Source of the DNA: Dehalococcoidia bacterium
GTDB taxonomy: Bacteria > Chloroflexota > Dehalococcoidia > Dehalococcoidales > RBG-16-60-22
Reading direction: 5' to 3'
NCBI GenBank assembly: GCA_030615655.1
Contig: JAUWYU010000079.1
Location: 1 to 6,974, forward strand
Length of the DNA: 6,974 nt
The notes below the pieces were generated by a model, which made no database searches, had not been told where the DNA came from, and saw only the letters and a program-made list of their open reading frames with translations. Position 1 is the first letter of the stretch, and every line of letters begins with the position of its first letter. The translations under genes and the position numbers were made by a program. Below are positions 1 to 5,786 of the stretch, piece after piece.

Positions 1-171
1 GCAACAGGGACAACCGACAATCACTATATCCTTTCCCAGAACTTTTGGCACGAATCTGAGTGTAAGTTCCAGAGGACAGCCGGCGCACCAGGCAAGTCCG
101 CCAGCGTACTGCTCCTCTTTTTCGCAGAAATAGTCAAAAACTCGTGATTTTTTCTTCGTTTTTTCTACCAT
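1..171 (-). CDS. porB: 2-oxoacid:ferredoxin oxidoreductase, beta subunit (N-terminal fragment, cut by window edge)
   Basis: Only the first 57 codons are in the window. The beta subunit of this enzyme family binds thiamine diphosphate and one [4Fe-4S] cluster, and forms the catalytic site with alpha in the cytoplasm. What is seen: an ATG at 171, and a WCAGC motif (C29, C32) followed by a basic/hydrophobic stretch ending in VGCPCC (C54, C56, C57). Family members usually read CAGCG here, followed about 25 residues later by a GC pair, so the cluster-ligand layout is recognisable. A Pro after the second Cys and the extra cysteines are unusual. The start lies 10 bases after the alpha stop, with a purine-rich GAGGAAG-like Shine-Dalgarno overlapping that stop, so it is the last visible gene of a gamma-delta-alpha-beta operon. 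The substrate (pyruvate, branched-chain or aryl 2-oxoacid) cannot be read from this fragment, so the symbol marks the subunit type only. Confidence 0.85.
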   Translation of the reverse strand, partial: MVEKTKKKSRVFDYFCEKEEQYAGGLAWCAGCPLELTLRFVPKVLGKDIVIVGCPCC

Positions 172-181
172 TGCTTCTTCC

Positions 182-1378
182 TCATTCCTCCAAAGGTATC
201 CAGGTTACCTCCTGGTAAGGTTTGCCCTGTGCGGCAGCATAGACTTCATCTACCACTCTCTCTATATGTGGTATGGTTATATCCAGGTTCGCCAGCCCAT
301 CAATATAGCTCAGCATGGGAATAATGCCGATTTCTGGCGTAAGTGCCCTTAACTCCATATACATGGGCCCGCAGTTCCAGCCGAAACCAACGCTCCGGTC
401 AATGACCCCTATGGCCTTCTTCCCCTTAAGGGCTTCAACCAGCCGCTGACGGGGGAAGGGACGGAATAATCTCAACTTAACCAGACCAACCTTCACTCCC
501 TCATCTCTTTTGGCGTCAACCACTGTCCGGGCCGTTCCGGTGGTACCACCAGAGGTGAGCAATATTATCTCGGCGTCTTCGGTGCGGTACTCCTCTATCT
601 GGCCTCCATAGCTTCGTCCGAAATATTCCCCGAACTCACGGTCTATCTCGTCCACTTTCTCCAGTGCCCGCTCCATAGCCATACAGTGCTTGTATCGCAG
701 CTCAACAAACCCCACGTCGATACCATGGGTGCCGCAGCCTAAGGGCTCTCCTGGAATCAGCTTGGGGCGCTCCGGCTGCTGCTTCAAAGGTGCCAGGAAC
801 TGGTCCACATCTTCCCTCTGCGGGATTTCCACCGGCATTGCAAGGTAGGAGAGATAAAAGCCGTCATAGTTCACCATGACGGGGAGCTGGATATCATAGT
901 CTTCCGCCAGCCGAAAGGCCATTATCACCGAGTCAAGGATTTCCTGACAGTCCTCAACAATTATCTGAATCCACCCGGTATCTCTCGTGCTGATTATGTC
1001 TTGCTGGCCACCGGAGACTGCCAGGATGCCCGGTGTCTCGCGGTTGGCGATAGCCATCACCACCGGCGCCCTGAAGCCAGAGGCATGCTGCACGGCGTCA
1101 TACATGAAGACTAAACCCCAGGAAGACGTGGCGGTGAAAGCACGGCCACCAGCAAGGGTGGCGGCAACGACAACGTTCATAGCCGAATTTTCTCCCTCTA
1201 CTTCTACCATCTCAGTATCCACAAGTCCATCAGCACGGAATGTAGATAGCTGCTCTGCCACCTCGCTCATAGGAGTTATGGGGTATGAAGTCGCTACATC
1301 GGGTCGGCAAAGCATAGCCCCGTAGGCGGCAGCAGCGTTGCCGGTTATAACCCTAACCTGACCTTTTTGAGCCTTCAT
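182..1378 (-). CDS. porA: 2-oxoacid:ferredoxin oxidoreductase, alpha subunit
   Basis: A 398-residue alpha subunit of the pyruvate/2-oxoacid:ferredoxin oxidoreductase family, which converts a 2-oxoacid plus CoA to acyl-CoA, CO2 and reduced ferredoxin, reversibly in many anaerobes. What is seen: the N-terminal pyrimidine-binding domain with SYPITPMSEVAE (31-42), the EGENSAMN segment (61-68), ANRETPG (111-117) and RDTGWIQ (132-138). A C-terminal domain II-like part follows, with LTSGGTTGTA (274-283) and LRLFRPFP (302-309). The length is normal for a separate alpha subunit. The frame is open up to 1483, but the start at 1378 is preferred: AAGGAG lies at 1393-1388 with 9 bases of spacing, and the protein then begins at the conserved KGQVRVITGN region. 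This start makes it overlap the delta gene by 26 bases. Substrate specificity is not decided by these motifs; pyruvate is only the commonest annotation. Confidence 0.93.
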   Translation of the reverse strand: MKAQKGQVRVITGNAAAAYGAMLCRPDVATSYPITPMSEVAEQLSTFRADGLVDTEMVEVEGENSAMNVVVAATLAGGRAFTATSSWGLVFMYDAVQHASGFRAPVVMAIANRETPGILAVSGGQQDIISTRDTGWIQIIVEDCQEILDSVIMAFRLAEDYDIQLPVMVNYDGFYLSYLAMPVEIPQREDVDQFLAPLKQQPERPKLIPGEPLGCGTHGIDVGFVELRYKHCMAMERALEKVDEIDREFGEYFGRSYGGQIEEYRTEDAEIILLTSGGTTGTARTVVDAKRDEGVKVGLVKLRLFRPFPRQRLVEALKGKKAIGVIDRSVGFGWNCGPMYMELRALTPEIGIIPMLSYIDGLANLDITIPHIERVVDEVYAAAQGKPYQEVTWIPLEE

Positions 1379-1664
1379 CAGCAAATTCTCCTTCCGGAAC
1401 CATAACGATTGCGTCTCGTGGACATTCCTTGACACAGATACCGCAGCCTTTGCAGAAGTCAAGATTGGGCACAAAATAGTCACCCATGTCTTTCAGGCAT
1501 TGCGGTGGGCAATAGAGAGCACAAAGACCGCAGTAATTACACTTCTCCCTGTCCGGTACTGGCCTTTCCGTACGCCAGCTCCCTGTGTCCAGACACAGGA
1601 GCAACTCATCGGCGTCAGACCAAGCACCCTCGGTCTTGAAGATGTTCTTATGCTTTATTACCAT
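1353..1664 (-). CDS. porD: 2-oxoacid:ferredoxin oxidoreductase, delta subunit (2x[4Fe-4S] ferredoxin-like)
   Basis: A 103-residue ferredoxin-type electron-transfer subunit that passes electrons from the thiamine diphosphate site to external ferredoxin. What is seen: two complete cluster motifs of the CxxCxxCxxxC type. The first uses C42, C45, C48 and C52 (followed by PP and an extra C56). The second uses C71, C74, C77 and C81 and is followed by the usual Pro. The roughly 40-residue N-terminal extension before the first cluster is typical of free-standing delta subunits. The ATG at 1664 has GGAGGT 7 bases upstream. The ATGGTAA at this point overlaps the gamma stop by 7 bases, which implies translational coupling. 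The 3' end overlaps alpha by 26 bases. A free-standing delta places the enzyme in the four-subunit class rather than the fused homodimeric type. Confidence 0.92.
   Translation of the reverse strand: MVIKHKNIFKTEGAWSDADELLLCLDTGSWRTERPVPDREKCNYCGLCALYCPPQCLKDMGDYFVPNLDFCKGCGICVKECPRDAIVMVPEGEFADEGSKRSG
1388..1393 (-). promoter_or_regulatory. Ribosome binding site for the alpha subunit
   Basis: AAGGAG on the minus strand, 9 bases before the ATG at 1378 and inside the 3' end of the delta gene. It decides against the longer in-frame start at 1483, whose extra 35 residues merely read through the ferredoxin gene in another frame. Confidence 0.75.
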
Positions 1665-2206
1665 CGGACTACCTCCACTTCGCGGTATCCCCTCTCGGCG
1701 CTGCGAAGATTTCTCTGAAGGATATCGCCACTGAGATAATTCCCCAGACAGGATAGTATGGACTGTAAATCCAACCAGCCAGTGGCGGCGGCAAAAGCGC
1801 CAAGAATGCAGGTATTTGGAATATCCCGGCCGATTTCATCAACGGCGATTTTGGTGGCACTCACGACACCACCTATCTTCAGGTTATCGTTAGGCTGGGA
1901 TTTTAATGGTTTAGGGCTGTTTAGAATTAAAATCCCTTCCGGTTTCAGACCGGAAAACAGTGTGGGTAGCTTCATCAGGCTAGGGTCTATCACCACCAGG
2001 CAATCAGGATTGTAGATTTGAGTTTTTTCACGAATAGGTTTGTCATCAATACGAGTGAAAGCCACCACCGGCGCCCCGCGCCTTTCGAAACCAAACATGG
2101 GAAAGCTAGCCACAAACTTTCCCTCGGCCATAAAAGCAGTCGACAGCATCCGAGAGGCCAGCACGGCTCCCTGCCCACCCCGTCCGTGAAACCTTATCTC
2201 TTTCAT
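1658..2206 (-). CDS. porG: 2-oxoacid:ferredoxin oxidoreductase, gamma subunit
   Basis: First gene of the operon, 182 residues, the gamma (CoA-binding-domain type) subunit of the four-subunit 2-oxoacid:ferredoxin oxidoreductases. What is seen: the opening MKEIRFHGRGGQGAV (1-15), the family signature, then FPMFGFERRGAPVVAF (35-50), IREK (58-61) and VVIDPSLM (71-78). A C-terminal helix-rich region starts near 130 with NTCILGAFAAATG. The length is normal. The frame opens at 2227 with three possible ATGs. The one at 2206 is chosen because GGAG (2220-2217) sits 10 bases upstream and the protein then begins exactly at the conserved motif; the ATG at 2215 is almost touching the GGAG. The stop overlaps the delta start. 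It is transcribed away from the acyl-CoA ligase gene across a shared control region. Confidence 0.92.
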   Translation of the reverse strand: MKEIRFHGRGGQGAVLASRMLSTAFMAEGKFVASFPMFGFERRGAPVVAFTRIDDKPIREKTQIYNPDCLVVIDPSLMKLPTLFSGLKPEGILILNSPKPLKSQPNDNLKIGGVVSATKIAVDEIGRDIPNTCILGAFAAATGWLDLQSILSCLGNYLSGDILQRNLRSAERGYREVEVVRW

Positions 2207-2311
2207 TGCAATCATACTCCAGTACAATTTCTTATTTTTTATAAAAGAAACACAGGCGACCTAAGAGGAGAATATGGATATGACGTAGTTATTACCATGC
2301 CTCCAAAAGCC

Positions 2312-2340
2312 AGTATACAATACCCCCCAAGGAGTGTCAA
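2312..2340 (-). promoter_or_regulatory. Sigma70-type promoter for the ferredoxin oxidoreductase operon
   Basis: On the minus strand, -35 TTGACA (2340-2335, exact consensus) is followed after exactly 17 bases by -10 TATACT (2317-2312, five of six). This is the best promoter match I found in the window. It predicts a transcript start near 2305 and a leader of about 100 bases before the gamma ATG. It points away from the ligase gene, so the intergenic region is a true divergent control region. Read by eye, with no statistical scoring. Confidence 0.7.
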
Positions 2341-2380
2341 AACAGGCGGCTGCCACCAAGTTTCAATTCCTGTAGCAAAG

Positions 2381-2399
2381 TTTGCCAACAAGTGGCAAA
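2381..2399. promoter_or_regulatory. Perfect inverted repeat overlapping the ligase -35 box (candidate operator)
   Basis: TTTGCCA (2381-2387), five bases, then TGGCAAA (2393-2399): arms match 7 of 7. The left arm contains the proposed -35 hexamer of the ligase promoter, which is where a repressor would block RNA polymerase. A related half, TGCCACCAAGT at 2351-2361, resembles TGCCAACAAGT at 2383-2393 (10 of 11), 32 bases apart or about three helical turns. No regulator gene is visible in the window, so the binding protein is unknown. Confidence 0.45.
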
Positions 2400-2411
2400 G
2401 TTGAGTATATT
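2382..2411 (+). promoter_or_regulatory. Sigma70-type promoter for the acyl-CoA ligase gene
   Basis: TTGCCA (2382-2387, five of six to TTGACA), 18 bases, then TATATT (2406-2411, five of six to TATAAT). The predicted transcript start is near 2418, leaving a short leader that contains AGGAGG at 2439-2444, 10 bases before the ATG at 2455. It is divergent from, and upstream-to-upstream with, the minus-strand promoter about 40 bases away, so one regulator could control both. Confidence 0.55.
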
Positions 2412-2454
2412 ATAGCATGTGGAAACGTTCCCATAGATAGGAGGCATACACTGA

Positions 2455-3786
2455 ATGGACAGACAAGAGTACTGGAATCCGATTCTGGAAACACTTCCCC
2501 GGGAAAAACTCCAGCAACTGCAATTGATAAAGTTCAGGGAGCTTTTAAGCTGGGCCTACGAGCACTCCAAGTTTTATCACCAGCTTTACAGTGACGCCGG
2601 CATAGAGCCCGGTGATATACGGACCTTTGATGATATCAGGCGGGTGCCCAAGATTGAGAAAGCAATGATGAGAGATATTCAGGGAAAGGACCCCTTTCCC
2701 TATGGCGATATTTTATGCGTCCCTCTGGAACAGGTGACGGATTATCGCCAGACCAGCGGGACGACGGGGCAACCCATTTACCAGGCAGACACCTGGCAGG
2801 ACTGGGAGTACAGCACCGAATCTTATGCCTACGCGCTGTACGCCCAGGGATATCGAGCGTGCGACCGCTTATTCGTGCCTTTCGGCTACAACATCTTTAT
2901 TGCTTTCTGGGCATATCATTATGCCGGGGAGAAGCTGGGCTGTGAGGTAATCCCCGGTGGTGTCTTGAATACCGAGGCAAGAATATTAAAGATGCAGGAG
3001 CTAAGAGCCACGGCGATGGGGGCCACGCCGACCTACGTGCTGGGTATGGCCGAGACGGCAAGAAGAATGGGTATCGACCCACCCAGGGACTTATATATCA
3101 GAAAAATCACCGTTGCCGGGGAACCCGGCGGCAGTGTTCCGGCAACCAGAAAGAGAATGGAGGAGGCCTGGGGAGCCAAGGTCTATGACCAATCAGGTAC
3201 CACCGAGATAGGTCACTGGGGTTTTGAGTGCCGGTACCAGTCCGGTCTGCATGTCAATGAGGCTTTCTTCCTGGTTGAGCTCGAAGACATTGATACCGGC
3301 GAACCCGTTAACGAGCCCGGGAAAAGAGGCAAGATGGTGGTAACGTCTTTGAATCGTATGGCACAGCCATGTATCAGGTTCGATGTGAAAGACTTAGTCC
3401 AGTGGAACGCTCAACCTTGCGACTGCGGGCGGACTTTCAGACTGCTTGAGGGGGGAATCACGGGGCGTGCCGACGATATCACCAAGGTAAAGGGCGTCCT
3501 GCTATCGCCGATGGCGATTGAGGAAGTGGTCAGAGATATACCGCAGCTTAGTAACGAATACCAGGTGGTCGTCATCAAGAAAGGCGACATCGACGATATT
3601 ACGCTAAAAGTAGAAATAATCCCCGAACACAAGAATGACGAGGCCGCCATCAGGGCGGTGCTGACCGACCAGCTTAGAGTGAAGACTAATCTGGGCTATA
3701 ACATAGAGTTTCACGAGTACGAGAGCCTGCCCCGGTCCCAGACCAAGAGTCGCCGGTTCCAGGACCAGAGGCCCAAACAACACTAG
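2455..3786 (+). CDS. Phenylacetate-CoA ligase (PaaK)-like AMP-forming acyl-CoA ligase
   Basis: A 443-residue cytoplasmic member of the PaaK branch of the adenylate-forming enzymes, which activate a carboxylic acid with ATP to an acyl-adenylate and then the CoA thioester. Its length and architecture match that branch, which is shorter than acetyl-CoA synthetases. What is seen: the nucleotide loop TSGTTGQP (100-107), GATPTY (189-194), AGEPGG (221-226) and the adenylate-binding YDQSGTTE (244-251). RFDVKDLV (308-315) carries the aspartate that usually binds ribose. The hinge GRADDITKVKGVLLSP (337-352) leads to the C-terminal lid, with LPRSQTKSRR (425-434), where K431 is the likely catalytic lysine. 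A CDCGR motif (322-326) is typical of the branch. The start is supported by AGGAGG 10 bases upstream. The acid substrate cannot be read from motifs; phenylacetate, other aryl acids or short acids are all possible. The stop overlaps the Shine-Dalgarno of the next small gene. Confidence 0.9.
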   Translation: MDRQEYWNPILETLPREKLQQLQLIKFRELLSWAYEHSKFYHQLYSDAGIEPGDIRTFDDIRRVPKIEKAMMRDIQGKDPFPYGDILCVPLEQVTDYRQTSGTTGQPIYQADTWQDWEYSTESYAYALYAQGYRACDRLFVPFGYNIFIAFWAYHYAGEKLGCEVIPGGVLNTEARILKMQELRATAMGATPTYVLGMAETARRMGIDPPRDLYIRKITVAGEPGGSVPATRKRMEEAWGAKVYDQSGTTEIGHWGFECRYQSGLHVNEAFFLVELEDIDTGEPVNEPGKRGKMVVTSLNRMAQPCIRFDVKDLVQWNAQPCDCGRTFRLLEGGITGRADDITKVKGVLLSPMAIEEVVRDIPQLSNEYQVVVIKKGDIDDITLKVEIIPEHKNDEAAIRAVLTDQLRVKTNLGYNIEFHEYESLPRSQTKSRRFQDQRPKQH

Positions 3787-3789
3787 GAG
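3785..3789 (+). promoter_or_regulatory. Ribosome binding site that fixes the start of the 61-residue protein
   Basis: AGGAG overlapping the ligase TAG stop. It is 7 bases from the ATG at 3797 but only 1 base from the ATG at 3791, so it supports the shorter product and coupled translation. Confidence 0.65.
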
Positions 3790-3796
3790 TATGACA

Positions 3797-3982
3797 ATGG
3801 CACAGGAATACGATATCAAAGGAATGGCGAAAAAAATAAGTGCCCTCAGGAAGAACGCCGAGGAGCTGAAGGAAATTTCCGGCGGGATTCAGGCGGTTGA
3901 CCGGAATGCCGACCGCATCCTGGCCAACGTGAAGATGCTGGAGATAGACATCAGCGACGTTGCGGAGCTTCTAGGGGAGTAG
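3797..3982 (+). CDS. Small helical protein of unknown function, coupled to the acyl-CoA ligase
   Basis: A 61-residue acidic/amphipathic protein that I do not recognise. The start at 3797 is preferred over the ATG at 3791 because AGGAG (3785-3789) lies 7 bases before it and only 1 base before the other. That Shine-Dalgarno overlaps the ligase stop codon (TAG at 3784-3786), so the gene is almost certainly translated from the ligase message. What is seen: no cysteines, no signal peptide and no membrane segment. Hydrophobic residues recur every three or four positions from about residue 6 to 58, with many Lys, Glu and Asp, suggesting two helices or a short coiled coil split around the GGIQ segment (29-32). 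The tight coupling suggests a partner or small subunit of the ligase, but this is inference. Being spurious is unlikely, given the clean Shine-Dalgarno and the protein-like composition. Confidence 0.7.
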   Translation: MAQEYDIKGMAKKISALRKNAEELKEISGGIQAVDRNADRILANVKMLEIDISDVAELLGE

Positions 3983-4056
3983 AGGGAACTTTATAGGCTG
4001 AGAGTGGTGGTAGGTACGAGAGAATCGCGGCTGAAATCGCAGGGCTGGACAAGGTA

Positions 4057-4079
4057 TGGTATTATACTTGGTTAACAAG
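4057..4079 (+). promoter_or_regulatory. Possible extended -10 promoter and start-site dyad before the FAD oxidoreductase gene
   Basis: TGG directly followed by TATTAT (4060-4065) fits an extended -10 element; no good -35 is seen about 17 bases upstream. Immediately downstream, CTTGGTTAACAAG (4067-4079) is a near-perfect palindrome with one mismatched pair and would cover the transcript start. The 152-base gap (3983-4134) holds nothing else I can support, and no clear terminator follows the small gene, so readthrough from the ligase message is also possible. Confidence 0.35.
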
Positions 4080-4134
4080 AACTCACATAGCCAAAACAGT
4101 TGATGCGAGAAATTTTCATTTACGGGAGGAATTA

Positions 4135-5634
4135 ATGGATAAGTCAATCATTATCATCGGGGCCGGGATAGCCGGCCTGTCCGCGGGGTGCTACGGCCAG
4201 ATGAACGGCTACAAGACCCGGATATTCGAAATGCACACCACTCCCGGTGGACTGTGCACAGCCTGGAAACGCAGGGGCTATTTGATTGACGGCTGTATTC
4301 ACTGGCTGACAGGTTCCAGCCCGGGAAACAGTTTCTACCGTCTCTGGGAAGAAGTGGGTGCGGTGCAGGGTCGTACCATGGTCGACCCAGAGAATTTCAT
4401 CCGGATTGAAGGCAAGGAAGGTAAAGTATTTATCGTCTACACCGACTTGCACCGCCTGGAGCAGCACATGAAAGAGCTGGCCCCGGAGGACAAGGATATC
4501 ATCGAAGAGTTTATTAACGCTGCACTTATCTGCACTCGCCTTGATATGCCGATAGAAAAAGCGCCCGAGTTATATAGCCCAATTGATGGACTTAAGATGA
4601 TGTTCACTATGTTTCCCTACTTAAGGCTTATGAGAAAATGGGGCAAGATTTCACTGACGGACTTTGCTCAACGCTTTAAAAATCCCTTCCTGCGTGAGGT
4701 TTTTCCTCTTGTCCAGGATGTCCCTGATTTTCCAATAATAGGCTTGTTGACGACTCTTGCCTTTCTTCACAATAAAGCTGCCGGTTATCCGCTGGGCGGC
4801 TCCCTGGAGTTTGCCCGGGGTATCGAGCGACGCTACCTCGACCTGGGAGGCGAGGTTCATTACAAGTCGCCGATCGCTAAAATCCTGGTGGGAAACGACC
4901 GGGCAGTCGGCGTGCAGCTGGCTGATGGCAGTGAGCACCACAGCGACATCGTCATCTCGGCGGCTGACGGGCGCAGCACTATATTCGACATGCTAGAAGG
5001 GAAGTATGTCAGTGAGGAAATCCAGGGGTATTATGACAAACTTCCCATTTTCTCTCCCCTGATCTACATATCCCTGGGCGTAGCCCACTCGTTCGACGAG
5101 TCGCATACGGCAGCCGGTATAAACTTCCCCCTCGACGAGCCGGTTACTATTGCCAGGCAGGAGTTAAAGCGACTGCCGGTACACATCTACAACTTCGACC
5201 CCACCCTGGCGCCGGAGGGCAAGACATTGCTGACAGTCATGATTGATTCTGATTATGAGTACTGGAAGAAGTTAAGCGAGGACTCCGAGCGCTATAGAGC
5301 AGAGAAGGAGCAGATAGCGGACCAGGTGGTTGCTCTGCTCGACCGGCGTTTCCCGGGACTGGCTAAACAGGTGGAGATGCGGGACGTGGCAACACCCTTG
5401 ACTTTCGAGCGCTATACCGGCAACTGGCAGGGCACCTATGAAGGGTGGCTACTTTCAACAAAGACCTTAAACGTACGTATGAGCAAGACCCTGCCGGGAC
5501 TTAATAATTTCTACATGGCAGGGCATTGGGTTATGCCGGGTGGCGGCCTGCCCACCGGCATTATGGCAGGCCGGTATGTAACTCAGATTATCTGCAAAAA
5601 CGACAAGAAGAAGTTTGTGACAAGCACTCCGTGA
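4135..5634 (+). CDS. Phytoene desaturase/CrtI-like FAD-dependent oxidoreductase
   Basis: A 499-residue flavoprotein of the CrtI/retinol-saturase-like group in the amine-oxidase superfold. What is seen: an N-terminal Rossmann dinucleotide motif IIGAGIAGLSAG (7-18) with G9, G11 and G14, and an acidic residue, E32, at the end of the second strand. TTPGGLCTAWKRRGYLIDG (35-53) follows and matches the flavin-contacting region of phytoene-desaturase relatives. PLGGSLEFARGIERR (219-233) and ISAADGR (274-280) lie in the middle. The C-terminal FAD signature is LNNFYMAGHWVMPGGGLPTGIMAGR (456-480), where MAGHW, PGGGLP and the final GR are the key parts. No signal peptide or clear transmembrane helix is seen. 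GGAGG (4125-4129) lies 5 bases before the ATG. Family members oxidise, reduce or isomerise hydrophobic substrates. No carotenoid synthesis genes are nearby, so a carotenoid role is not supported; the substrate is unknown. It may act in the same pathway as the ligase upstream. Confidence 0.85.
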   Translation: MDKSIIIIGAGIAGLSAGCYGQMNGYKTRIFEMHTTPGGLCTAWKRRGYLIDGCIHWLTGSSPGNSFYRLWEEVGAVQGRTMVDPENFIRIEGKEGKVFIVYTDLHRLEQHMKELAPEDKDIIEEFINAALICTRLDMPIEKAPELYSPIDGLKMMFTMFPYLRLMRKWGKISLTDFAQRFKNPFLREVFPLVQDVPDFPIIGLLTTLAFLHNKAAGYPLGGSLEFARGIERRYLDLGGEVHYKSPIAKILVGNDRAVGVQLADGSEHHSDIVISAADGRSTIFDMLEGKYVSEEIQGYYDKLPIFSPLIYISLGVAHSFDESHTAAGINFPLDEPVTIARQELKRLPVHIYNFDPTLAPEGKTLLTVMIDSDYEYWKKLSEDSERYRAEKEQIADQVVALLDRRFPGLAKQVEMRDVATPLTFERYTGNWQGTYEGWLLSTKTLNVRMSKTLPGLNNFYMAGHWVMPGGGLPTGIMAGRYVTQIICKNDKKKFVTSTP

Positions 5635-5681
5635 TGCTAAAAGGCCGGTTGTGAGAGGTGGGGAAAATACTTTTTCCGTGA

Positions 5682-5705
5682 TTGCGCAGTTGCGCAAATG
5701 CTCAA
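5682..5705. repeat. Array of three 8-bp units upstream of the cupin gene (site A)
   Basis: Three head-to-tail units: TTGCGCAG (5682-5689), TTGCGCAA (5690-5697) and ATGCTCAA (5698-5705). Units 1 and 2 also form a perfect inverted repeat, TTGCGCA-GT-TGCGCAA (5682-5697). A closely similar array with the same order of units lies just after the cupin gene at 6217-6240. The 8-base period and palindromic TGCGCA cores look like protein binding sites. I cannot name the protein. Confidence 0.6.
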
Positions 5706-5727
5706 CCGCGCTACAAACTACGCGGTT
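5704..5727. promoter_or_regulatory. Perfect inverted repeat upstream of the cupin gene (candidate operator)
   Basis: AACCGCG (5704-5710), a 10-base spacer CTACAAACTA, then CGCGGTT (5721-5727): arms match 7 of 7. It shares its first two bases with the end of the 8-bp unit array. It lies just upstream of a possible -10 box TATATT (5741-5746) that lacks a recognisable -35, so a protein bound here could act as activator or repressor. As RNA it could form a 7-bp hairpin, but no T-run follows, so it is not a terminator. Confidence 0.45.
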
Positions 5728-5786
5728 ACAGGCCCTCAGGTATATTCCCCCAGCTTTAATATCACACAAAGAGGAGGCATGAGCAA

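Noticed and set aside
1379..1483. N-terminal extension of the alpha subunit to an upstream ATG at 1483
   Set aside because: The extra 35 residues overlap the ferredoxin second-cluster coding sequence in another frame, and a clear AAGGAG supports the start at 1378.
2265..2288. Plus-strand GAGGAG followed by an ATG at 2274
   Set aside because: The frame closes after four codons, and no plus-strand promoter is evident upstream of it.
2239..2298. 19-codon leader peptide frame (MVITTSYPYSPLRSPVFLL) in the 5' leader of the ferredoxin oxidoreductase operon
   Set aside because: GGAGG lies only 1 base before its ATG and almost at the predicted transcript start. No attenuator-like hairpins are seen, and the residues do not form a run of one regulatory amino acid.
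2018..2404. Open frame of 128 codons on the plus strand across the gamma gene and the control region
   Set aside because: It is antisense to the well-supported gamma subunit, has no family-like motifs and no good Shine-Dalgarno, and would run through both proposed promoters.
4144..4467. Antisense open frame of 107 codons inside the flavoprotein gene, with similar frames at 4651-4941 and 4757-4996
   Set aside because: Composition is typical of shadow frames, and the overlapped gene has complete FAD-binding motifs in its own frame.
5662..5677. Hairpin GGAAAA-TACT-TTTTCC after the flavoprotein gene as a terminator
   Set aside because: The stem is only 6 bp and AT-rich, with the T-run inside the stem and none after it, so it is unlikely to end transcription.
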